Source: Bacteroides thetaiotaomicron VPI-5482 (GTDB taxonomy: Bacteria > Bacteroidota > Bacteroidia > Bacteroidales > Bacteroidaceae). Taken from it: a stretch of DNA of 64,000 bases. The position numbers and the translations under genes are program-made. The notes beneath the pieces are model-generated. The model had not been told where the DNA came from. It ran no database searches and worked only from the letters and a program-made list of their open reading frames with translations. Location of the stretch: contig NC_004663.1 of NCBI RefSeq assembly GCF_000011065.1, positions 1,364,001 through 1,428,000 on the forward strand, given 5' to 3'. Within the stretch, counting starts at the first letter, position 1. Each line of letters begins with the position of its first letter. Below, piece after piece: positions 34,372-41,596 of this stretch.

Positions 34372-34602
34372 TTATGTCTCTATCCGGATATTTGACCGGT
34401 GCCGCAAATGCGCAATGCATACTCCACAAAAAAACACCAGGGAGGAAAAATAAGTCATACTGAATAACGCCTGTCTGTAATGGGCCATGGATACAAATGA
34501 ACTACAGATAATAGCTGCAATAGATATAACGATACAAGCACAAAATAATGTACGAACGTGTCCATCAGTTGCATTTGGATGAAACAGTACCACTTTATGC
34601 AA
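34372..34602 (-). CDS. Small membrane protein, 76 aa
   Basis: The product begins MHKVVLFHPNATDGHVRTLF and has two hydrophobic helices (about residues 20-41 and 46-66), ending with a basic tail RHRSNIRIET. No family is recognised. It is followed 10 bp later by the 44-aa hydrophobic protein. Both lie at the upstream edge of the stress/glycolysis island and point the same way, so they may belong to it. Confidence 0.5.
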   Translation of the reverse strand: MHKVVLFHPNATDGHVRTLFCACIVISIAAIICSSFVSMAHYRQALFSMTYFSSLVFFCGVCIAHLRHRSNIRIET

Positions 34603-34925
34603 TGTTTGGTTAGATTGAGTCTGAACATAGGACCTTAAAAATTAGACGGATATAAATTTACTAAAAATCTGTGGAAAAGAGGAATAGAAAGGCGGAAATG
34701 TTTTTAAAACGGCTATGAATAAAGCGTTTGTGAGGACAAATGAGGACAAAGGCATAAAACGAGGTAACGCAAAAAAAAGTAAATTTATGAAGTAGAAAGG
34801 TTGCTAAATCATTACCCCGTGAAAGGTGGTTTTTGATACTCCGTGCTGAATTTTTCTCCGTATGGCTTCGGTTGGTTTACAAGGCATAACTCATTGATAC
34901 TTAATTTTAAACTTAAAAAACGAGT
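34603..34925. promoter_or_regulatory. Noncoding region ahead of the decayed integrase, direct repeats
   Basis: No gene. TGAGGACAAA is repeated in tandem at 34731-34750; TGAGGACAA also occurs upstream of the intact integrase (59445-59453, minus strand). ACGAGGTAACG at 34759-34769 also occurs at 18429. The last 30 bp (TTGATACTTAATTTTAAACTT, AAAACGAGTATG) resemble the leader of the intact integrase gene, so this is its homologous control region. Confidence 0.5.
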
Positions 34926-35931
34926 ATGGCAAGAAGTACATTCAAAGTGCTGTTCTACGTGAACGGCAACAAGGAGAAAAACGATATTGTCCGCATCATA
35001 GGACGGGTAACGATTAACGGGATTGTGACGCAGTTCAGCTATAAGTAGAGTATCCCGAAAACGCTTTGGGACGTGAAAGGGAACAGGGCGAAAGGCAAGA
35101 GTGCGGAAGTACGTGATATCAACCTTGCCCTTGACAACATCAAGGCTCAAATCATCAAGCACTACCTGCGTATATTCGACCGTGAAGCGTTCGTGACGGC
35201 TGAAATGGTGAGCAATGCTTATCAGGGTATCGGCAGTGAGTATGAGACACTGCTCAAAGCGTCCGGACGTGAGAACGAAGTATTCAAGAAGCGTGTCGGA
35301 AAAGACAGGGTAATGGCAACCACCGTTCACGGGTGGTGGCAAGAAACCATGTGGCAGCGTTCATCAAGTCTTTTTACAGACGGACGGATATGTTCATGCT
35401 GGAGATTAAGCCCGACTTCATCAAGGGGTTTGCAGCCTACCTATCAACGAAAGCGGGACTTCACAACGGGACGATATGGGAAAAATGCATGTGGCTGAAA
35501 GGCGTTGTCATGTGTGTGCACTTTAACGGACTAATACCGAAAAAAACGTTTGCCCAATTCCACATCAGCCCTAATGTGACGGAACGTGAGTTCCTGACGG
35601 AAGATGAACTGAAAACGTTGATGACGCACGAGTTGGGGATGTCCAACTGTTCTATATTCGTGACATTTTTGTTTTCGCCAGCTTCACTGCCCTCTCTTTC
35701 GTGGACATCAAGGAACTAACCAATAGCAACATCGTAGAAGTGAATGGTGAGAAGTGGATATTGTCCAAACGGTACAAGACAAAAGTGCCGTTCCAAGTGA
35801 AACTGTTGGATACTCCTTTGCAGATTATCGAGCGTTACCGACCCTGTCAGGAAGACAATCTCATATTCCCTAATCTCAACTACTGGTCTATCTGCAAATC
35901 TCTGAAAAAGGGGATGAAAGAGTGCGGATAA
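34926..35931 (+). pseudogene. Decayed tyrosine recombinase (integrase)
   Basis: The ATG at 34926 starts MARSTFKVLFYVNGNKEKND, like the intact integrase (STFKILFYVKKGSE). An in-frame TAG stands at 35046. The frame then continues IPKTLWDVKGNRAKGKSAEV and shifts near 35330 (to FMLEIKPDFIKGFAAYLST) and again near 35690 (to MDIKELTNSNIVEVNGEKW). It ends at 35931 with no HxxR or catalytic Tyr. At least one nonsense mutation, two frameshifts and a truncation are therefore present. It marks a former end or nested element inside the present one. Confidence 0.88.
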
Positions 35932-35942
35932 CAAAGGATATT

Positions 35943-36557
35943 TCATTTCAGTATTAAAACTATTAAACGGGCGTAATTTAATTCGACAGAAAATCCGGCT
36001 TCTGACAGCCATTTTTTCACTTCATTCCGAGAGTTTGCAGTTTGACTGCCATAAACAGCAATATTTCAGCATGGGGACATAGTTTGCGGATATTATCCAC
36101 ACTTTGTGCTGTTCCGCTTCCTCCATGTGTACAGAATGGGAGTATCTTTTTCCCGGACAAATCATAACCGGACAGGAAACTTTTTACAGGAGAAGACAGA
36201 AGACCACCCCAAATAGGACTACCGATAATCAATGTATCATAATCATCCATATTCTCTACTTTTGTACGCAGAGCTGGAAGAATATGATTGTCTCTTTCAT
36301 TTTTGAAACGGTCAACCACTTCATTATATTCATCAGAATAGGGTTCTTCCGGTTCAATCTCCACCATGTCGCATCCAATAAGTTCATGGATAATGTTGGC
36401 TACAGTTTGCGTATGTCCGCTCCATGAGAAATAGACTATCAATGTTTTCCCCGGCTCTGAGTGAGGCAACGAATCTATCTTATCTTCAACAGCCGGAGTG
36501 TTGCTGCACGAAAGGGAAGGTTAAGAGCAGCATTGCCAATAAGCACTTCAGTTTCAT
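35943..36557 (-). pseudogene. Flavodoxin lipoprotein, two frameshifts
   Basis: Three frames combine to one flavodoxin. From 36557: MKLKCLLAMLLLTFP, a signal sequence; the next frame supplies SCSNTPAVEDKIDSLPH with the lipobox Cys. The main frame (36469-36060) has the FMN loop TLIVYFSWSGHTQTVANII, YDTLIIGSPIWGG and HGGSGTAQSVDNI. A second shift near 36060 leads to VYGSQTANSRNEVKKWLSEA and the end at 35943. Such flavodoxins carry electrons using FMN. As read, the gene gives only the core without export signal and with a wrong C-terminus. Confidence 0.8.
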
Positions 36558-36599
36558 AACTATTTTTATTTAGGTTTTGGGGTTATCCTCTGTTAATTT

Positions 36600-37631
36600 C
36601 TATCTGTCCAGCTGTTTCTCATACAGCCACTTCGACAGCAGGTCAGCTACTTCCACATTGTTCAAATCCGACATCGGGAAGTGCGTATTCCCATGCAGAC
36701 CGACATCGGGCAGATGAATGACCGTCACGTCACCGCCCAGCTTATTGAGCATTTCGGCCCACTTGCGCATGAGATGCAGACGGCGTGTCCATTCGTAAAG
36801 TTCCGGATGTTCGTCTGTTTCGGGCAGGTTATCCCCATAGTAAATGATGATGGGAATTTCCATGTATCTCTTGAAAACTGCCATAGGGACTTCTATTCCT
36901 TCTGTTTTTTTAGACCGTGTCAAGACTTTGCCTTCTTCGGGAACTTGACCGGTTGGGAAGGGTACACTTCCACCGGGTTCGTATGCTACAATGGCTTTGA
37001 TGTTCTTCGTTTTGAGCAAAGTAAACCAACCCACCGGACCGCCTTGTGAATGAGTGACAAATATGGCCGGACCGATTTTGTCAAAAAGAGCAGCATAGGC
37101 ATCGGAATAGACATCGAAGTCCAAAGGTCCGATGGTCGGCGTCATCTGCCGGAAGTACTGGTTTAAGACTTCCCGGTCGCGACTGAACTGTACACCCTCG
37201 AAATAATCAGGATAGATTTCCACACGGAAACGGTTGAACCATTCTTCTTCATCGAATACCGGTTCCAGTGTGACAGCTTCCGTACTCCGTCCGGCATTTC
37301 CCCGGCGAGGCTGGTCGACAAGATAGGTGGAGAAACCTTTGCGAAGAAATATATTCTGAAACCCTTCGCGTCCGTCAGGAGTGGTCTCCCATGTTTTGGA
37401 AAACTGGCCGACACCATGTGCAAAAACAAGCGGATATTTCCGTGCATCAACCGGTTTCTGATAAAATACATAAGCATGGTCGCCGTGGTATTTGTGTCCC
37501 AATGAATCGGTCAGTACGGTGCCACCTACGGCAAAACTGCCTTGTTCCTCTATTTGCAGAATATTCCCTTTGTAACAATTACAGCCCGACAGTAAAGCGA
37601 TGAACGTCATGTAAAATATCTGTTTCTTCAT
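36600..37631 (-). CDS. Alpha/beta hydrolase lipoprotein (esterase)
   Basis: From the ATG at 37631 (MKKQIFYMTFIALLSGCNCY) this is 343 residues with a lipobox LLSGC, so it should be a periplasm-facing lipoprotein. The fold starts VYQKPVDARKYPLVFAHGVG (oxyanion loop HGVGQ). The nucleophile elbow is VTHSQGG (H-S-Q-G-G). A late Asp/His pair is plausible in VIHLPDVGLHGNTHFPM. Substrate is unknown. It lies 8 bp after the aldo-keto reductase stop on the same strand, so they are co-transcribed. Confidence 0.87.
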   Translation of the reverse strand: MKKQIFYMTFIALLSGCNCYKGNILQIEEQGSFAVGGTVLTDSLGHKYHGDHAYVFYQKPVDARKYPLVFAHGVGQFSKTWETTPDGREGFQNIFLRKGFSTYLVDQPRRGNAGRSTEAVTLEPVFDEEEWFNRFRVEIYPDYFEGVQFSRDREVLNQYFRQMTPTIGPLDFDVYSDAYAALFDKIGPAIFVTHSQGGPVGWFTLLKTKNIKAIVAYEPGGSVPFPTGQVPEEGKVLTRSKKTEGIEVPMAVFKRYMEIPIIIYYGDNLPETDEHPELYEWTRRLHLMRKWAEMLNKLGGDVTVIHLPDVGLHGNTHFPMSDLNNVEVADLLSKWLYEKQLDR

Positions 37632-37638
37632 ACACGGA

Positions 37639-38811
37639 TTATTTTGGGATTTTAGACTCCTGCAAGGCATCGTAGCGGCTACCCACCACAGGAATGGCAG
37701 CTACGGCTGTTTCCAGTTCTTCTATCTCTTCTGCCGTGAAACGGATGTCGCAGGCACGAAGGTTCTCTTCTAGATGAGAGAGTTTGGTGGTGCCCGGAAT
37801 AGGCACGATAAAAGGCTTCTTGTTCATCAGCCAGGCCAAAGCTATCTGTGCCGGGGTAATGCCTCTTGTACGGCCGAAAGCGTTAAGAACTTCCACAATA
37901 CGATAGTTGGCGCGTATGGCTTCGGGCTGGAAGCGTGGCAAGGTCTGCCGGTTGTCGTTGGTAACATCAAACTTGGTATATTCATTGATCATACCGCCCA
38001 AAAAACCACGGTTCAGCGGACTGTATGGAACGAAACCGATGCCCAAATCCTCGCACAGCTCCAACACTCCGTTCGTCTCTACCATGCGGTGCATCAAGTG
38101 ATATTCGCTTTGGATTGCCGTAACCGGACATATCTTGTGCGCACGGCGGATGGTATCAACGTTTACTTCACACATGCCCCAATGCAGGATTTTACCTTCC
38201 TTGATGAGTTTGCTGCATGTTTCAGCCACCGCTTCAATCGGTGTGTTCGGGTCTATGCGGTGCTGGTAGAACATGCCCAATGTTTCAACTCCGAGATTGC
38301 GCAACGAGTTTTCACAAACCCGGCGGATGTTGGCCGGAGTGCTGTCCTCTTCGGTTTTAATCTGCACACCGTTTACAAACTTATGTCCGAACTTCGATGA
38401 CACAAATACCCGGTCGGTATATCCTTTCAAGGCTTCGCCGACCAATTTTTCATTGATGTGGTAGCCGTAGCTTTCGGCTGTATCGAAAAGGGTCACCCCA
38501 CGTTCAACAGCTTCATGCACCAGGGCGATTTCTTTTTCCCTGCTCGGGTACTGGCTGCGGTTATGGTTCAAGCCCATACAGCCATATCCCATTGCAGAAA
38601 CAGTGAATGCCGTATTTCCGTGTCCCAATGTTCGCCGAGTGCGCACCGCCGCCATGCCTGCAGGGATGTTGTTTGCAACTTGTTGTTTCCCCATCCATAC
38701 CCGTTCTGCTGCCGTTACCTTGTTCAAGGTAGGCCCGACACACATGGCAGCTCCTGTCAATGCCGCCATTTTAAGGAATCTCCGGCGGCTCATATCCTTG
38801 TCTTTATCCAT
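37639..38811 (-). CDS. Aldo/keto reductase with twin-arginine signal
   Basis: A 390-residue NADPH-dependent reductase. The N-terminus MSRRRFLKMAALTGAAMCVG is a Tat-type signal, indicating export in folded form with its cofactor. The mature part has the (beta/alpha)8 motifs FDTAESYG (catalytic Asp/Tyr), FVSSKFGHKF (Lys) and MFYQHRIDP (His). C-terminal NADP-binding elements include IPGTTKLSHLEENLRA. A TAACTTTG promoter is just upstream. Fragments of a second copy lie at 39532-39585 and 45372-45399. It is followed by the esterase gene. Confidence 0.9.
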   Translation of the reverse strand: MDKDKDMSRRRFLKMAALTGAAMCVGPTLNKVTAAERVWMGKQQVANNIPAGMAAVRTRRTLGHGNTAFTVSAMGYGCMGLNHNRSQYPSREKEIALVHEAVERGVTLFDTAESYGYHINEKLVGEALKGYTDRVFVSSKFGHKFVNGVQIKTEEDSTPANIRRVCENSLRNLGVETLGMFYQHRIDPNTPIEAVAETCSKLIKEGKILHWGMCEVNVDTIRRAHKICPVTAIQSEYHLMHRMVETNGVLELCEDLGIGFVPYSPLNRGFLGGMINEYTKFDVTNDNRQTLPRFQPEAIRANYRIVEVLNAFGRTRGITPAQIALAWLMNKKPFIVPIPGTTKLSHLEENLRACDIRFTAEEIEELETAVAAIPVVGSRYDALQESKIPK

Positions 38812-38840
38812 ATTTGATAGTCTTTAAATTATTTCTGTTG

Positions 38841-38848
38841 CAAAGTTA
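38841..38848 (-). promoter_or_regulatory. Bacteroides -7 promoter box of the aldo-keto reductase
   Basis: The minus strand reads TAACTTTG (TAnnTTTG) 30 bp before the start codon. The surrounding 28 bp (38821-38848) recur almost exactly at 45372-45399. Confidence 0.65.
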
Positions 38849-38937
38849 ACGTGACAGAATTGATAAACTTTTTTTGATATATATCATCTAAGCTGAATGA
38901 TGTATTATCCTGTATTCCAAGCGATATTTATAGGCAA

Positions 38938-39453
38938 CTATCTTTCAAAATCGTATATATTCAGGCCTAAATCTGGATTATATGTGCGACTTATCCGCTC
39001 GCTATAATCTTCCACCACGAACTCCCCTGCACCATTCTGTATTGCGGAAAGTAGATGTCCGGCTAAAGCGGAATAGTCGCTCCTGCCGACGGTTATATGC
39101 AAATGAAGATATACCTGCTCATTCATAGATGATATATTCCCTGTAAGGTTGGATATTTCCATTTGCTCCCGGAATGTCTTATCATCATATGCTTTTGTCT
39201 TGGGATTGAAGAAACGGAGGGTCAGCTCTCCGATAGCACCAATCCCGTTGATAGAACCCGACAGAATTCCTTTCTCCTTGCAGAAAGCATTCAGGGCTTT
39301 CACAATTTCAGTATGATTGTTAATGCTGACAATATACTTGTTGCCAATTTTCTTGTACGAATACATATTCTTTTCGTTTTGTGCGTTTGCCGGAGCAATC
39401 AGTACCCCGACAAACAGCAAGATAAACAATAATTTCTTTATAAAATGCCCCAT
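38938..39453 (-). CDS. Secreted PPC (DUF296) domain protein
   Basis: From the ATG at 39453 (MGHFIKKLLFILLFVGVLIA) this is 171 residues with a signal peptide ending PANAQ. The remainder is a PPC/DUF296 domain: YIVSINNHTEIVKALNAFCK, GSINGIGAIGELTLRFFN, and the metal-binding-like HLHITVGRSDYSALAGHLL. In plants this domain follows AT-hooks, while bacterial forms stand alone and are usually cytoplasmic. Export of one is unusual. It lies between the AKR and the AKR remnant, on the same strand, with a good gap on both sides. Confidence 0.82.
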   Translation of the reverse strand: MGHFIKKLLFILLFVGVLIAPANAQNEKNMYSYKKIGNKYIVSINNHTEIVKALNAFCKEKGILSGSINGIGAIGELTLRFFNPKTKAYDDKTFREQMEISNLTGNISSMNEQVYLHLHITVGRSDYSALAGHLLSAIQNGAGEFVVEDYSERISRTYNPDLGLNIYDFER

Positions 39454-39531
39454 CAGTACACTTATGACTGTCTCTGTTTTGATTAATCTTACCATAATAG
39501 ATAAAATTATCCCACATCAGTGCTTTCCACT

Positions 39532-39585
39532 TTTGTTTTTAATCTGCACACCGTTTACGAACGTTACCTTGTTCAAAGTTGGCTC
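39532..39585 (-). pseudogene. Scar made of two aldo-keto reductase gene fragments
   Basis: The minus strand reads PTLNKVT directly joined to FVNGVQIK. DNA matches to the intact gene are 19/21 (CCAACTTTGAACAAGGTAACG) and 24/25 (second piece). In the intact reductase these pieces are about 110 codons apart, so an internal deletion has joined them. Confidence 0.75.
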
Positions 39586-39592
39586 TTCCTTC

Positions 39593-39958
39593 TTATTTTC
39601 CATATTCTTCCATTATATCACGCGGAATTTCCCATAAAACACTGTTTTCTACAGCATCCATCATAAGATGTGTTGGCTCTCGGTTAAAATAGCTGTCAAT
39701 ACACCAGACAACATTTTTTTCACATGCTAAATGTTCTATCACATCCTTATCATGCTTTAGGTAGTGCTGTCTAATAAATCCCTTTTCTATATAAAATAGG
39801 CAATTACAGATATCACCTTCATTTAGAATTATATCACCTTTTTGATATTTCTTAGGCTGAATAATATCTGCAAAAAGGCGAATATTCTCCAACTTAAGTT
39901 TGCGATTAGGGCATGTTTCAGCTATAATCTGTTTTGCAATGTCAAATTGAATACTCAT
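39593..39958 (-). pseudogene. Crp/Fnr family regulator lacking its DNA-binding domain
   Basis: 121 residues that cover only the cyclic-nucleotide-binding-like domain: FADIIQPKKYQKGDIILNEGDICNCLFYIEKGFIRQHYL, then SYFNREPTHLMMDAVENSVLW. Full-length family members are about 190-230 residues with a C-terminal winged HTH. Here the frame stops at GK just after helix C and runs into the AKR scar. It may be a decayed regulator or an unusual sensor-only protein. It lies 10 bp after the SusD gene. Confidence 0.75.
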
Positions 39959-39967
39959 AGGCTAAAG

Positions 39968-41584
39968 TTATTTATATCCAACATTTTGTTTCAATTTTGG
40001 GTTCAAGTCTATACTTTTTTGTGGAATAGGAAAAACTGTGGTATACCCATTTTTCTCATCAGCCAGTTGGACTCGCTGATCGTATGATTTGTGATAAACT
40101 CCAAAACGCACCATATCTTGTCGTCGCCAGCCTTCCCATACTAACTCCAACAAACGCTCTTTCAATATGTTCTCAAGCGTAGCTTCTCGATATGGCATAC
40201 CAACACGACCTCGGACTTCGTTCAACTCCAACGAGCCATCCTCACCATTACGTACCTTTGCCTCGGACTTCATCAGGAGAGCATCGGCATAGCGGAATAG
40301 CACGATGTCGTTATCCGGTTGTCTACCGTCGGAATGTGAGGTCCTATCAACCTCATATTTTGCCATACGAGCACCAGCTGTCTTGACATAGGAGCTTCCC
40401 GTAAGATTCAACTTTAGCTCCAATGGGAAATACTCCAACTGCTGTCCATTGTCCATCATTACAGGCTTTCCATCAACCTCTACGATGCCGGCATAGAAGT
40501 TCTTTTCAAAGCGAGCATCTACATCATCTGTGCCGTATCCGTTGGCTAAGACTGTTGAGATATTGGCACTGGTACCATTTTCCGATGAGCCACCCAACGC
40601 ACCGCCATGGTTGTAGTGTCGTGATCGGAAGAGATACCAGAACTGCGCAGCATAGAGGTTCTTATCCAACGGAATGGTGAATATGTTTTCGTTGGAGTTC
40701 TCGTTATGCACAGAGAAATTATAGCTATAATCGTCCTCCAACCGATAACCTACCTCGGCAAGTTTATTGCAATATTTGATACAGGTCTGCCAAGCGTTGA
40801 GTTTCTCACCATCGACGGTGAAAAATATCTCTTTACCGTTCCGTGGAACGCCATCAGTCCAATTATCATCACAATATATCTCGGCATTAAGAGCCAACTT
40901 AGCCAAAAGGAAATTAGCTACAGGTGTTGTTATACGACCATAGTAGTTACCCATCTTATTACTACGCTCATTTGGCAACAACTCGGCAACCTCCTGCAAC
41001 TCATTCACGATAAAACGGAAAACCTCGCTACGCTCGCTCTGCACAACTTCATCCTGCGGTTGTTCATAGGATGTTACGATGGGCACTCTGCCATACATAT
41101 CCATAATGTAGTAGTAGAAAAGTGCTCTCAGAGCTCGCACCTCAGCTTCGTAGGCCACTCTCTGCTCCTCAGATAGGTTATGGCTATACTTATCGATGAT
41201 ATGCAGAGATTTGTTCGATAACACAACAACCTTGTAGAGGTATTTCCAAGTATTGTAGAGTGGTAAATCATTAGGACTCCACTTATGCTGATACATATTC
41301 GTCCACAAACCTCCATCGTACCAGTCGCCACCACGAATAGGTATCATGGCTTCGTCTGTAGTAAGTGTGTTATAGTCATAAATCCCACGACAGGTCCCCT
41401 GTAAACCCTCACTGTCTGCACTGCCACCAATGTAATTGTAGAGCACAGCCACTGCATTAATATATATGTTGTTGGCATTGTTGTAAATGTCTTCTTCATA
41501 AAGTTGATCTCTAGGGTCTTCAGTAAGACAAGAGGTCATCATCGTTGCCAAAGCAACCATCAATATGTTTATATATCTTTTCAT
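39968..41584 (-). CDS. RagB/SusD family nutrient uptake outer membrane lipoprotein
   Basis: A 538-residue SusD-like lipoprotein (signal MKRYINILMVALATMMTSCL, lipobox TSC). The N-terminal EDPRDQLYEEDIYNNANNI and the TPR-like helices (LSEEQRVAYEAEVRALRALFYYYIMDMYG) are diagnostic. The C-terminal YADALLMKSEAKVRNGEDG and the GQRRQDMVRFG-like WEGWRRQDMVRF region are typical. It forms the lid over its SusC partner, encoded 12 bp upstream. No glycoside hydrolase accompanies the pair, so the nutrient is uncertain. Confidence 0.93.
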   Translation of the reverse strand: MKRYINILMVALATMMTSCLTEDPRDQLYEEDIYNNANNIYINAVAVLYNYIGGSADSEGLQGTCRGIYDYNTLTTDEAMIPIRGGDWYDGGLWTNMYQHKWSPNDLPLYNTWKYLYKVVVLSNKSLHIIDKYSHNLSEEQRVAYEAEVRALRALFYYYIMDMYGRVPIVTSYEQPQDEVVQSERSEVFRFIVNELQEVAELLPNERSNKMGNYYGRITTPVANFLLAKLALNAEIYCDDNWTDGVPRNGKEIFFTVDGEKLNAWQTCIKYCNKLAEVGYRLEDDYSYNFSVHNENSNENIFTIPLDKNLYAAQFWYLFRSRHYNHGGALGGSSENGTSANISTVLANGYGTDDVDARFEKNFYAGIVEVDGKPVMMDNGQQLEYFPLELKLNLTGSSYVKTAGARMAKYEVDRTSHSDGRQPDNDIVLFRYADALLMKSEAKVRNGEDGSLELNEVRGRVGMPYREATLENILKERLLELVWEGWRRQDMVRFGVYHKSYDQRVQLADEKNGYTTVFPIPQKSIDLNPKLKQNVGYK

Positions 41585-41596
41585 AACTGTAAGCGG

